DNA of 64,000 nucleotides from Cryptomeria japonica. Taxonomy: Eukaryota > Streptophyta > Pinopsida > Cupressales > Cupressaceae. The stretch lies in the NCBI RefSeq assembly GCF_030272615.1, contig NC_081414.1:914323648-914387647 (forward strand), read 5' to 3'. The position numbers were made by a program, and so were the translations under genes. Below the pieces are notes generated by a model that did not search any database, had not been told where the DNA came from, and saw nothing but the letters and a program-made list of their open reading frames with translations. Below, in pieces: positions 10,423-22,786 of the stretch (positions are counted from its first letter, which is position 1; each line of letters starts with the position of its first letter).

Positions 10423-11984
10423 GGTGGTTTTTTGAGTTTATCTATAAGTTGTCATGATAGAGCAGTGAATTTAGTCCAAGGTAGGCCATACACACATTTG
10501 AGCTACCATGAAAATTTACAACATGTATAGAATATGAATTTAACGTGTGTACGTGGGAAAATATGAACTGGTTAAGAGAGGACACATGTATAGAATTGCA
10601 AATAGATTAACAATACTTACTAGAAGTCACATGTATGTAGAGTTTTGGTGAGCAAAAAGGGTGACAAAAAAAGTCTTTCATCCATATCACTAACAGCCTT
10701 CCAAAGCCTTTCATCCTTGTCTTCCATCACACATTTGTCATCTCTAGCCCCCACATCCATGACTGCTTCAAGTATATTTATCTTTCTTATAGACACATCA
10801 AATTGTGAGAGGATCCATTCAATAACTACATCTTGTCACCCAATATCATCTACCAACATAGAAATTTGTGCATCTAGGGTATAGGAATTGGTAATGGAGG
10901 TAGAAGTACCCTAGCCATGTGAAAATGGGACAAACTCCTCAAAAGTAGCAAGAGACCAATCAAACTCCAAGGCCAAGGAGGACTCAAACTCCTCTGTAAC
11001 CTCCTCCTCATCTAAGTCCACTAGCTCAACTTCCTTGGAAGGTGGGCTTGGGTATTGCTCTGTTTTGCCCCTTGAATAGGATTGAAATGGGTAGGCAATA
11101 GTTTGGTTTTAAATGAAGAGACAACAATGGGTTCTAGCTTCGAAATAGGAGCACCAAAAATTTCCACCACTAAATATGAATCCAACAAGGGGCAAGTGAA
11201 AATCGATGGCATCCCATTGGATGAGGTTAAAGCCAGGTGAAAGTTGTAAAGCCTTAGGATTAATCATTAGTAACCGATTGTAATAAAGAGGAACACACTA
11301 AGAAGTGATGTATTTCATGTGCAATAGGGTTGCATCCTTCTAGATCCTAGAAGGTCTTCTTTGTTATATCTACTCTACATTCTCGAAACCCCTTCTCCAA
11401 GCTTGAAGAATCTCTTGAATTCATCTTTGTAGAACCCTTTTGACTTTTTAAGAAAATTTACTCCTTCCAGTGATAACCCATTTACAGCAATGATCATGTC
11501 CAAAGAGACATTAAATGCCACTCCCCCAATTTTTAACTTGCCCTTCTGCCATGATTGAGAAACGTTTTTAGAGAGATTAAGGTCAAATCCCTACACTCCT
11601 TCCACATAGCTCACAAGGTTGCCCTTAACAAATTTTGGCCATATCTTGGAATTATTTTGAAATTTTCACAACTATCTAGTTCTGTTTGAATGAGGTCACC
11701 CCCCATAGCTAACACAAAGAACCTAGAGGAGAAAACCAAAAGGGGAATACAAAAACTAGCAATATGAAAGAGATGAAACTTGCTAGGGTTAGAGAAAGTG
11801 CAACTACAACTCGAATGAGATGTCTGCCAGTTATGCATTAAATGAATAGCAAAAAGGGCGGTGATGGTAATAATAATAAAAAATCTTTGGATTATACTTC
11901 ATGATAAGTCCTAATGTCATCAAAGATAGCAACATGAACCATAGTAGAGATATTGTCAATATTCATCCATAGTTTCAAATGATT
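10423..11984 (-). other. Unassigned decayed sequence downstream of an RNase H remnant
   Basis: The matching A' segment is 50366-52010. On the minus strand the stretch 10640-11220 still reads as protein-like sequence with an acidic run (DEEEV near 11000) and conserved wording between A and A', but stops interrupt it. I do not recognise a family. Because an RNase H domain lies just upstream on the same strand, it may be LINE- or retroelement-derived. The left edge, 10423, is the right end of the retroelement. Confidence 0.45.
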
Positions 11985-12452
11985 GGAAAATGAGACCAAA
12001 GAAGCTATCATATCCCCAACAATATTCCATTCTCTTCTTGTATGACTAAGTCTTACGTGTCTCATCCGAAGAATGAGGTACCAATAGTTAGCAATGAGGT
12101 GTTCAAATTTCTAGTCAAGTTTGGCTTCACTTTTGAGCATTTAAATAGTGTTTCTTGAATTACTTTTGATCATGATTCAATTGTACCCTCTATCTCACAT
12201 AATAACTAGGCCATGATAAGCTGCTGCCACCTCTACAACACTTGAAGTTTGTGTCCCAAGGTTATCCACATAGACTAGGATCAAATTACCCATGTGGTCA
12301 TGTATGACCCCACCCCCACCCGCCCAACCAAGATTTCCTTTTGAAGAACTATCAAAATTCAATTTCAGCCCACCAAAGTCGGGAGAGGGGGGAGGGGACC
12401 CAGGGAGGGCGTAGGGTTGGGGAAGGGGATGAGGCACTAGGGGGGAAGGCAT
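11985..12452 (-). pseudogene. RNase H-like domain remnant (plant LINE type)
   Basis: On the minus strand, after a proline-rich start, the reading has LKLNFDSSSKGNLGWAGGGG, then IHDHMGNL, VVEVAAAYHGL and further on HTRREWNIVGDMIAS. This is the layout of the RVT_3/RNase H fold found at the 3' end of plant LINEs and in some host genes: first Asp in NFD, Glu near VEV, last Asp in the GDMIAS stretch. An open frame covers 12452-12195 and stops break the rest. The A' copy at 52010-52488 is similarly broken. The reverse transcriptase that would normally precede it is not adjacent, so it is an isolated, dead fragment. Confidence 0.65.
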
Positions 12453-12480
12453 AAGTATAAAATTTATTGAAATTATATTT

Positions 12481-13524
12481 CAAACATTAATTTATTAGTG
12501 GTTTTAATTACGTCTTTTAATTATATTGTAATATTACTGTCCTATGAAATTGTATTTATTGTAGTTGCACCATACACCACCTACATAAACAAAATATTGA
12601 TCTATTTTTAGATTGTGCATGCAAGGAGAAATGTTCACAAATCAATGACAAGTTGATGCACCCAAAAATAGTCTTTCAAGAACACCCCTTGATCTATATA
12701 TCCCAAGCCAAAAAATAATAGTAATATGTTTCATTCATTGTAAGCTACCACATGAAGGGTAGAATACCTCCCAATCGTGGCTTCTACAAAGTGAAACCCC
12801 TTATTCCTATAAAAGCCTTCCTCTTTGCACAAACAACCAAATTTTGGCCTCATTTCTTGATAAAATAATATCCTTTCAATGGCATAAAACACAAAAATAA
12901 GAAATATATGCTTAAATGCATAAAATATTTTTAAATAAATATACTAGACCACCAATTAACTAGAACAAGGATCCAATACCATTCAAGAATCAAGATCTTT
13001 TAGAATAACAATCACACTTGGTCAATCTTCCCATCTTGACAAGTAGCATGTAACACCATGCAAGCACAAGGCAAAAATGAGACACCTAAACAAGCTTATA
13101 TCTAGAAAAGGAAATATCTCTAGATAAGAGATATACTAGAAGAAAGAATATTCTACACTAACAAAAGGTCCATCATTTATATAAAACCTGTTATAAATGA
13201 AAACTGAAGTGATAATTTTATTGAAATAATTTAATCTTTTCTTATTTTTATAAGTCAAGAAATATAAGTGTCACGCTTTTAATCTCACCATTGTCGAGAA
13301 TTTTCACCCTTGATTCTATAAAATCCTTAACTTCTATATATAAAATTAAATGAGATTATATGTTAACACTCTATAATTTCTTATAGGAAGATGCATAGGT
13401 AAACATGTTTAGCTTTTGATGCCATAAAAGTAGGATTTTTGGCACTATAATAGGCTGAAGTATTTCTCACCTTGAGGATGAACTTTCCTTATAGATTCAA
13501 CATAGATTAGTTATATGTTTTAGA
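12481..13524. other. AT-rich intergenic DNA, no feature seen
   Basis: This is shared with A' 52491-53660, including stretches rich in TTTAAATAAATATACTAG-like sequence. I see no gene, RNA or element boundary. Confidence 0.5.
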
Positions 13525-14220
13525 TATTTTGTGCATTTAAGATATATATCTTTGTAGGTGAGTATAATATTGTGGTCTCTTTATTATATTTAAAAGTTTT
13601 TTTTTATGAAACATGTTATTGCTTAAGGATTCACTAAAGGAAAAGAACTAGTCCGTTTCATATTTCATCTTATTAATCACCTCAATCTAATGGTTCTCTT
13701 CCTTCTAAATACTTATTTTATCTTCCAATTATTACTCAATAAAGAGTATAAAAATTATGAAGCATGTTATTTCTTAAGGATTCATAAAGGAAATGAACTA
13801 GTCCTTCATGAAGCACTTTATTGCTTATGGATTCAATAAAGGAAATGAACTAGTCCTTCTTTTGACATTTTATCTTCTTAATCATCTCAATCGAATGGTG
13901 TTCTTCCTGATAAAGAGTTATTTTATCTCCCAATTATTACTCAATAATGAGTTTGCAGATATACTTGTGGAAAATCATAATCTTGTTGTAGAGAGTTTGT
14001 GAATTTAAGATAGATATCTTTGTACATGAGTATAATAATGTGGAATCTTTATTATAATTTGAAGGATTCAATAAAGGAAATAAACTAGTCTATCATTTTA
14101 TATTTCATCTTCTTAATCATATCGAGAAAATGGTGCTCTTCCTTCCAAGGAGATATTTTACCTTCCAATTATTACTCAATTCTTTGTTTGCTATCTTAAA
14201 GGTTTTTTTTTAACATATTG
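13525..14220 (+). repeat. Flank C, partial copy before B1, with diverged tandem units
   Basis: Sequence shared with 22075-22786 and 55025-55766. It contains four diverged occurrences of a unit with GAAGCATGTTATTGCTTAAG and AAAGGAAATGAACTAGTCC (near 13608, 13757, 13808 and 14065), each followed by a TTATTTTATCTTCCAATTATT-like tail. The first ~490 bp of C found in the other two copies are missing. In all three copies C ends in CATATTG directly before the B LTR. Confidence 0.8.
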
Positions 14221-15184
14221 TGTTGGCATTGAAGTTATCATTGATGTCAATAGTTGAGATGGTTTAGTGGACAAAGATGCAGAGATGATAAGTGCCATAG
14301 AGAGCAAGTGTCGCTAGACAAAATGATTTACTCACTCCTACATAGAGCAAGTGTTGCTAGACAAAATGATAGCCTCACTCCCACTGGTCAGAGATGTAGA
14401 GACATGCAGACATCAGGTTGGCAAAGTATAGAGATGCAACATGATATGTATCCTAGAGGAAGATGAAGATGCATCAATACCATATAATGATCTTGAGGGA
14501 AAAGATCAAGGTGTCCTAGTGTAGGTAACTCACAAAGGGAAGGTGGGCAGATGGAGCTTATGTTTGAGCAAGCTGAATGAGTATGAAATTTGCATTTATT
14601 CAATATAAAGAAGATATAGAAAGTAAGAATGGAGGGTGTCATTTGGTCTTTTTTTTGGACAAAGAAGATGCGGGTCATAAAGTTCTACAGGCATTGGGCA
14701 AACTGATCTGACTCAGAAAAAAGTATTGTTGCAGTTGTGTATAACATGTCATGTTAGTCGCACTCTGTTGCAATGGTTGGGCATTACACACGGGTTGGAG
14801 ATGCGCATAACATGCAAATTTTCGCTATGTAGTAGAGTTCATGGATTGCAAAGGTGATCAAATGTGAAATTCATGTGCTTCAATGTTGGACTCAGATTCT
14901 ACTTTGACCTCATGATGTGTTGGATCTATCGTATTCAATCCTTGCAAGTTACAAGTTGAGAAATGTGAAAAATCTATTATTTAGCAGTTTTTTGGCATGA
15001 CTTTGTTTCTGTCTCAACGACAACATCTATTTTGGTGTGACTTGGTCTATCATTGTGGCTCATTTCAAGATACACATTCATTTATATGAAATAATGACAA
15101 GGTTCCCTTTTTGATGAGACAGAGTGGATGTCTCGCCGACGTATCTTGATTTCGGTGTAAGTCTACCTTTCAGCAACAAAATGG

Positions 15185-15640
15185 ACTAGCAATAAAATTC
15201 CCTGTAGGGTAAGGGTAAACTAGGTTGAGCATGTCAATAACGCGATGATTATATGACCCCTGTTGTCCTATAGTGTAAAAGATGGAAGTAAAATAACGTT
15301 GCAGGGTAACGTTGAATTATGGGAGATGAAGTCAATATCACGACAGGCTATGTGTCTCCGCTATCCCATGACCAAGGAGATTAGTTGAAGACTATCTTGC
15401 AGGATAACAAGAACATATAAGCATGAGGGTATCCCATCACCCCGCAGTGTGTTATATAGAGTAAGATAACCTTGTGGGATAACCAAAAATAAAGAAATTT
15501 GACACATTTTGCTATCCCATGGCCAAAAAGCTTAGAAGAAAATGGTCTCCAAAGGCAAGAAATTGAAAGAAGGATGAAGAAAAACCCCATCCCACAACCA
15601 AAAAGATTAATAAAGAATGATCTTGTACAACAAGTGAAGA
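15185..15640 (+). repeat. Bidirectional TATCCC / GGGATA motif array in B1 LTR
   Basis: Forms of GCTATCCCATGGCCAA and of CTTGCAGGATAACAAG alternate about every 35-50 bp (for example near 15240, 15357, 15400, 15430, 15465, 15510 and 15580). One is the approximate reverse complement of the other. The array is present in every B LTR in the window. Confidence 0.7.
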
Positions 15641-16768
15641 GGAAGAAGGTGTGTTATCTTGCCAAACCACACAAAGTTTTTCATGATGCATATAACATGT
15701 GTTATGTGACCTGTGGAACACATCATCGTAACCCACAAATCCAACATGGATTTTCTTCACACATGGACTTTTTGTGTGTATATGAATATGTAAATGGGTT
15801 CCACCATTAATCAAGTGGCAAAGAGACATGTGGATGCTTTGTGAGCAAAATGTTTGATTGATTCTTGAAGCCAAGAGAACACCTATTGAAAGAAAATCTT
15901 TCAATCATAATAAAAATAAGATATGAAATAAATATTGAGCAAGTATGGAGTTGGTAATTCCTTTTTCAAATGAGAGCTGCATAAAAAATGAAATCTAATT
16001 GCAAATATTGTAGTCCTCTCAGACAGAGATGAAGAGACACTGGAATTTAATATAGAAGGTGGAGTAGCTCTAGAATGATCTGAAAATCTTCGAATGGGAT
16101 GCAAAATCCAAGATTACTAAATATAGTAATCTATTCTTAGAGATGCAATCTAGATTCAGAAGGATTCCAAGGGGATACATTTATTATTGACGGCTAGTTG
16201 TCTAGACAAAATGTTTAGAGGATCAAATCAACATGCAGATGGTATTTATCAAAGGTTGAGAAGATTATTTTTAAATTCATTCTTGGAGGGAAAATGCTAT
16301 TGTATGTAGATTTCCATTAAGTAAGTTATTGAGTAGTTCAAGATATTGTAGTTTTAGAGTTGGAGGTGTGTAGACATAGAAGGTCTGCAAAATAGAGAAG
16401 TAAGTATAGAGAGTTAAAAAGATAGTGCAGAGAAGCAGTTTCTGCAAGTGCACATAACACAAAGTTGGTGCAGTCAATAACATCATGAAAACATTTATGT
16501 GCAAAAAAACCTAAAGTAAAGAGGAAATTAGAGGTAGTGGGAAGCAAGAGAAGAGAGCAGGAAAATCAGAGAAAAGAGATAGGTGTGCTGGAAAGAGTTT
16601 GATGGGTGTACATGAGAAGAAGCTCTATAAAAGTAGAGGCTACAGAACAAAGAGAGTGTAGAGAATCAACTCCCACAAGTGTTAATAACATGATGTCAGT
16701 CCAGGCCTAATAATGCAGAAAAGACTGCATGCACGAAAATCACAAGATGAATAAAAGATAAGAGGGAG

Positions 16769-18432
16769 TGGTGCAGGAGCACCTAGGGGTTGAATTGCCC
16801 TTAACCAGTTTTGGCTTGTGAGACCTTCCAGTGGTCATGTAATTACATAAGGACTGACTCTAGTCCATTTTTTTGGTCGTTTAGTTATAGTTTCTTGAAA
16901 TTTTCCTTATCAACAAGACCTACCCTGATCGGCAAGTCTTACCTCGATGAGTTCGCCAGAGTTGGAGTGGTTGTATCGGGTGTCAGGAGAAGTGGTTCAT
17001 TCTTACCCTGATGAATTGATAAGTCATCAGTGCTCAGAGCATAGCCATCGAGGATCAGATGGAGTAGTTTTAAGTTACCCCGATGACTCAATGAGAAAGA
17101 ATAGGCATGGAGTGGAGCCATTGGGCATAGGAAGGAACACTTCAGTTTACCCCGATGACCAGATGACAAGGCACAAGCGAAGGAGGTAGACATTAGAGAC
17201 ATTGGCCATCAGAAAAGCGCAATGTAGTGCTACCCAATGACCTGATGGAACATCACAAAGTGGAGGAATATGGCATCGGCCATCGGGCCAACATGTTTGG
17301 AGGGGTCCCGTTGACCCGATGGAAATGCCCAGTAAGCGGAGGAAAGCATCAGGTATCCGACAAAGGGATTTCTTGCTATTTCGATGCCTGATGGAAAAGT
17401 GTGAGTGGTGGACATGGTTATCATCCATCGATGAAGGTGTACTTTTGTTACCCCGATCACCCGATGGAAAAGTGCAAACTTTGCAAGTCACCAATGGGCA
17501 TCGAAAGCCAGGTTCTAAGGCTGCGTCGATGACCTGTTATGAAACTATTTTCTCCAGTTTGTAACCATCTATGTTTCGCAAAGGATGGATGAGCTATAAA
17601 AGGCTAATTGTAAGGTGTTGAATTGGTTGGATACTACAGGAAACACAAGAGAAATACTAACAAGTCTATTTTCTGGTTTTCTATCGCTGAGTGTTGTAAC
17701 TTTTCCAATATTTTGGCATATTTCCTCTCCCGTTGGTCGAGCGATAACACATCCTATATTAGTTGTAGAGGGGCAATAGTGTGTTGGCCATCTCAAGTGG
17801 TTGGTTGCCCCCCTGCTAACCCCCGAATCCCCACCCCTCTAAAATAGCTATAGAAATGGTAGCCCCAATTATAGTTGATAAAGCCTGGACCCGGATTTTG
17901 TTAAGTTTCATTACAATTATATAATTAAAGCTTCCTTTTTGTTGTTCATTTCTTTGTTTTGAATTCACAGTGTAAATATGGCTTTGTCTTGAACCTCCAC
18001 CGTGGGATCCACATGGCCATTGGAGTTCTTCAGAAAGAGTAGAGTAGTAGTAAGAGGAAACCAAGAAATCGTCATCGCCATTTCTGCATACTGATCCTAG
18101 GAGAGCTTGGAAGAAGTTCATCTAGGTTTTAGTGGCCATAAAGGAGTAAGTGCAGGGGAGGACTAGTGTAGAAGTCTGATTGCAAAATCAGATAGGATGA
18201 TGAATTTACAGATTTCGAGTAAGAAAGGGTAGTCCTACACCTCTACAAACATAGTGACAAAATCTAGGAGCATGGAGAACAAGGTTCTTTATGAGCTTGT
18301 ATCGAGTGTGGTGAGAAAATACTGGTAGGGAAGCACTTAGAAGTCTAGAGGGGTAGACTTGGAACCCGAGAAGGGATAGAAGCAAACCATCAAGAAATCT
18401 AATCGATAGCAAACTAGGTAGCCCCCCTATCA
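16769..18432 (+). mobile_element. Solo LTR nested in B1, carrying hairpin-unit array
   Basis: This segment interrupts the B LTR; the uninterrupted form is seen in the right LTR of B2 (about 35925) and in B3 (about 58450). It starts TGGTGCAGG, ends CTATCA, and is bracketed by GGGAG (16764-16768) and GGAAG, fitting a five-base target duplication. No interior is present, so it is a solo LTR of a different family. A TATAAAAGG box lies at 17595-17603. An array of CATCGGG/CCCGATG units occupies about 16935-17560. The same insertion at the same site in B2 (25493-27185) shows it inserted before B1 and B2 separated. Confidence 0.82.
16935..17560 (+). repeat. Array of about nine CCGATGACCCGATGG units
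   Basis: Forms of TACCCCGATGACCCGATGG recur near 16935, 17003, 17068, 17146, 17228, 17303, 17372, 17447 and 17518, spaced 65-82 bp. Most are preceded, 25-40 bp upstream, by the inverse motif CATCGGG or a variant, so each unit can fold as a hairpin. The homologous array in B2 is at 25660-26285. Confidence 0.78.
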
Positions 18433-18764
18433 GGAAGCCAAAAGAAAGAGAAGAGAGAGAATAGAGAAGAGCACAAAAGTGAAGAGTAGAGATTAAAGAC
18501 TAGAGGGTGCAAAGTCAAGGAGGACAAAATATAAGGTTAGTCATTCAGAGTGGGGTAGAGAAAGTGACTAAAGAAGAGAAGAGATCAAAGAGCAATAGAG
18601 ACAAAAGATGAGAGAAAAGAGACAAGATTGAGGCCTAAGATCAGAGAGCAAAAAAGAATCAGATAAATCTCAAGAGTAGAATATGTATGAGTTACAAACC
18701 ATCATTTATAACAAGGTCCTTTTAAAATTTGTTGTTAATAATTATTCATTGTAATTTTCTGAGT

Positions 18765-18892
18765 GGGTGCTCAGAGCTGGGGTAAGTGCTCCTTTTGGTT
18801 GGTGCCCATAAAGCTAGGGGTTAGTGCTCCTTTAGGTTAGTGCCCATAAATTGCATGGGTTGGTTCTCCTTGGGTTGGTGCCCTAAAACATT
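18765..18892 (+). repeat. Short tandem repeat near the B LTR 3' end
   Basis: About three diverged units of roughly 48 bp with the core GTGCTCCTTTGGGTTGGTGCCC, the last running into TAAAACATTTTAATCAG. The same repeat is present in B2 (27517-27645) and B3 (58735-58868). By position, downstream of the TATA box, it would lie in the transcribed part of the LTR. Confidence 0.7.
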
Positions 18893-19242
18893 TTAATCAG
18901 TTTTATTTGTGAGGTTGGATTGGAGCAGTAGACTCCAACAACATTTCTCACCGTGGGTTTTTCTCATATCTCTGGTGTTAGGTGTTTCCCTTGTGTGTGT
19001 GTGTAAATTTGTTGAACACCTCTTTCCATAAGTTTTTTGATGATTGTTGTTAGAGCTTTAATTGTTTAGAATAGTTGCATGACTTACGTGATTAATATTT
19101 TTGTCATACATATAGTTCAAGTTTTTTATTACCACTGATTCACCCCCCCTCTTAGTTGTCCATTATGTTCCTTCAATTGGTATTAGATCCCTACGTCCCC
19201 TTTGGTTAATCTTTCTCAGTCTTGGGTAGATGTGTGTTATCC

Positions 19243-21120
19243 CCTACACCAATGTTGGAAGACACAAACTATGTTATTTGGTGTGCAAGAATGGAAGTTT
19301 ATTTGTCTACCTTAGGTTATGATATCTAGATGTCTGTTCAAAATGGTTATATAGTCCCTGCTACTCCTCCTACTGATCTTGACGCTAAAAGGAAATATGA
19401 ATGCAATGTTTAAGAAAAGAAGGTTATTCTTAGTGGGTTGTCTGATACAATGTCTTCAAAGGTTAATAAATGCAAATCTGCAAGGAGTATGTGGGACGAG
19501 CTAAAGAAAATCTATGGTGAAGATCCTACAACTGTTGGATCAGATTGTGAGAGAAAGAATATTAAAGGAGAAGTAAAATTTGTAGATGATAAGAGAACAT
19601 CATATTGTAGCTGCAGTGAAGATGAAAAGGAAGCCCAATTTCTCATAGCATAGAAGACCCAAAATAAGGAGAAAACATTTGTGTGATAGTGCTTCTCAAT
19701 ATTGTAGTCTGGACCCTTTTGGAAGCAATGAAGAAAATGAAGAAGAATATAATGATGTTGAAGTGGATCTTGAGGGTAAGTTGGTAAGTGCCTTTGAGGA
19801 ATTAAAAAATGTTAGGAAAGAATTTAAGAATTACAAAAAATCAGTCCAAGAAGAATGTGGCCAGTTGAGCAAATGTCTTGAAGAGTCCAATAAGAATATC
19901 AACACATTGACAACTCAACTAGAAGAAGCTAAAGGAATGTATAAGGAAATAAAATCATATTTTGATGCCAAGAAAAGAATATGTGAGTAGTTAGAGTTGG
20001 AAGTGAAGACAAAGGGAAAGGAGTGTAAGAACTTAAAAGATGAAATAGAAAAGCTCATAATAGAGCTTGAGAAGTGCCAAGATGAGTTCAAACTGAAGAA
20101 GAAGTATGATGGTGGCACCAAAGCACTGGATGAAATGTTCAGTTAAGAAAAGCACCCAAAAGATACCACCGGATTAGGATGTGAGGTCAAAAAATGTTCT
20201 AATAATGGAGAATCATAAAAAAGTGACATAAATTTTGTGTCTTAAATCTTGAATGGAAAAGTACAAATCTTCACAGTTAGGAATGCCCCAAGGAGGAAGA
20301 TAGATCTGGCTACAAGAAAGAATGATATTGATCAAGGTAAACTAAATGAAGATGGCACAAGAAGAAATTTAAGGAGACCTCCTGCTAGAAGAAGACCAGA
20401 ATATGTTGCTGCTCACAAGACTAAATCTTTTTGGAGATATAAGGGATCAGATGGAAGGACTATTGTAAACTCTCAGCCCAAGACCAACAACATAAGAAGA
20501 AGAAGAAGAGATGGATTAAACAAGTCTACAAGATCTCCACATACATGAAAAAATAAATTTTTAAGTTACAAGCCCTCCTTCTCTGGTTCTTGTTTTGTGT
20601 GCAAACACTATGGACATAGAGAAAGTGAATGTAGAAATAGGTCTAGGGAGAATCAAGATGCATATGTGCATAAAGTTTTAAATGGTAGATCTATTCATAG
20701 AACTACTCTAAGCTATGAGAGAAAGAATGTGTCTGCTATCCCTAGTGATACGAAAGTTGAATGTTATAGTTGTAACAAAGTTGGTCATAAGAGTCATAAA
20801 TGTAGAAAAAAAAATCAGTCTAATGGAAGCTCCTATACCTCTTCCTATAATAAAATTATAATCAATAATCATAATGGTCATTATGTAAGATAACCTTCTG
20901 CATGGAACAAAGTCATAAAAGTTCCTAGAATGTCAAGAAGTTATTTTGTTCCATTAGTTGGTCACAAAGGCATGGTTTGGGAAAGGAGAACAAACCAAAT
21001 TGATAGAAGGCCCTCTAATCATCTATTTGGTGAGAACATAGTTATGCTACTACTGCAACAATTTGGGTTGCACTATAAAATATTGTAGGGCAAAGATTAT
21101 ACAAACACAAGAAGAAAATT
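19243..21120 (+). other. Gag-like interior of B1 (fossil)
   Basis: The order matches B3: a UBN2-like copia Gag N-terminal part (MWDELKKIYGEDP near 19490), a Lys/Glu-rich coiled-coil stretch (19780-20120), a basic stretch (20280-20520), then CCHC-type zinc knuckles (CKHYGHRESEC near 20600 and CYSCNKVGHKSHKC near 20760). It is broken in several places. No enzyme domain follows. Confidence 0.75.
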
Positions 21121-21585
21121 GATGCTACTCTAGAAATTGCAACTGAGAAAAAGAGGGAGAAAAAGAGGGAGAAATGCAGCCAAGGATATGATAAAGGAAA
21201 GAATGTATTCAAGAGAAGGCACTATGAATTTCATGCACAAGTGACATCTCCTTAAGATTAAGGAGATGCGGGACCTTAGGGGGAGCAACATACTGATCAC
21301 ATCATTTACCCTCAAATATTGAAAAGAACACGTGTAAGGATATAATGCTACATATATGAGGAAAAACAACTCTAAGAAGAAGACATGGAGGAATAAGTTG
21401 AGATGCCAAATTTTATTGTTGATGTTCAGATAGTTTTAAAACGTTTTCAAATTTTCTCTAGTTGTTTGTGATTGTCTTGGTAGTATATCAAGGTTCAACA
21501 TTGTTGGCATGAAGGTCATTGTAAAATTGCTCTCGGTTGTGGCTGAAATGGTTTAAATAGATGAGGTTGTGTATAGCTGCAAGTT

Positions 21586-22786
21586 GTGTTGTAAATAGGG
21601 GATTCATTGCCATTGTAAGATTCTAGTTAGAAATTAATTAGGAGGAATTAGATAGTTAATATTGTAAAGAATGCGTATTGAAATATTGTTTTGATTAAGT
21701 CAATCGAGATAATGTCTGAACCCATACATGAATCTTAATGGTAGACCAAGAGTGAATTCACAAGGAGTGAATTCAACTAGCATAAAACCCAACAACTAGC
21801 CAAACCAAAGAACCATCAAAGACAAAGAACAAGAAACGGACCCACTGAAACTAACAAAACATAGAGGCACGAAGACTAAGGAGAAGGGGACTTAACCTCC
21901 TCCCACTATTTATTTAATCCCTTCCACATGTTCAAGGAGTATTTCTTCTCAGTACGTTGCGTCGAGGCTAAAGTAGTTTGGACTATCTATATTCAAGATC
22001 ATCTTGCAAAATTTGGAGAGAGCTTAAAGTCCTATCCCTATATTGAGATATTGTAGAAGATATAGTTGTGGAAAATATTAATCTTGTTTTAGATATTTTG
22101 TGCATTTAAGATATATATCTTTGTAGGTGAGTATATATTGTGGTCTCTCTATTATATTTACAAGGTTTTTTTTATGAAACATGTTATTGCTTAAGGATTC
22201 ACTAAAGGAAATGAACTAATCCATTTCATATTTCATCTTATTAATCGCCTCAATCTAATGGTGCTCTTCCTTCTAAATACTTATTTTATCTTCCAATTAT
22301 TACTCAATAAAGAGTATAAAAATTATGAAGCATGTTATTTCTTAAGGATTCATAAAAGAAATGAACTAGTCCTTCATGAAGCACTTTATTGCTTATGGAT
22401 TCAATAAAGGAAATGAACTAGTCCTTCTTTTGACATTTTATCTTCTTAATCATCTCAATCGAATGGTGTTCTTCCTTATAAAGAGTTATTTTATCTTCCA
22501 ATTATTACTCAATAATGAGTTTGCAGATATACTTGTGGAAAATCATAATCTTGTTGTAGAGAGTTTGTGAATTTAAGATAGATATCTTTGTACATGAGTA
22601 TAATAATGTGGAATGTTTATTATAATTCGAAGGATTCAATAAAGGAAATAAACTAGTCTATCATTTCATATTTCATCTTCTTAATCATATCGAGAAAATG
22701 GTGCTCTTCCTTCCAAGGAGATATTTTACCTTCCAATTATTACTAAATTCTTTGTTTGTTTTAAAGGTTCTTTTTTAAACATATTG
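21586..22786 (+). repeat. Flank C, full copy before B2
   Basis: Begins TTGTAAATAGGGGATTCATT and matches 54480-55766 along its length, including the diverged tandem units (22175-22740) and the terminal CATATTG. At 21586 it is joined to the truncated interior of B1 through short shared sequence (GTAAATA). I see no gene. Two short AG-rich stretches with AACCCAACAACTAGCC suggest nothing specific. Confidence 0.8.

Larger units (their letters stand above)
1..13524 (+). repeat. Segmental duplication, copy A
   Basis: This block matches 39401-53660 in the same orientation and order: small LTR element, LINE 3' end, telomere-like array, G/T-rich retroposon, second telomere-like array, polygalacturonase 3' end, RNase H-like remnant, AT-rich DNA. 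The left edge of the window cuts it, so the duplicated unit probably extends further left. Intron and LINE stretches differ from A' by about 7-8% by eye. It ends at about 13524, where it is joined directly to flank C. In A' about 1.36 kb (53661 to about 55025) lies between the same two points, so copy A has lost that stretch. Confidence 0.9.
14221..21585 (+). mobile_element. LARD-like gag-only LTR element B, copy 1
   Basis: The left LTR is 14221-19175 (TGTTGGCATTG...CCTTCA), enlarged by a nested solo LTR at 16769-18432. A primer site (TTGGTATTAGA) follows from 19177, then a gag-like interior to 21585, where the copy ends and flank C of copy 2 begins; no right LTR is present. A TATAAAAG box lies at 16626-16633. 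Without the insert the LTR would be about 3.3 kb, longer than is usual. No pol domain is seen in any copy, so the family is non-autonomous and resembles LARD elements. It is a multiply broken fossil. By eye it differs from copy 2 by about 3%. Confidence 0.85.

Noticed and set aside
16935-17560. CRISPR array
   Set aside because: Repeats are imperfect, contain alternating inverse motifs, vary in spacing, and lie inside an LTR of a plant-type element with no cas genes.
18206-18412. 68-residue minus-strand frame identical at 26959-27165, suggesting a conserved gene
   Set aside because: Both lie in copies of one solo LTR duplicated recently. DNA identity is explained without selection, and no domain is present.
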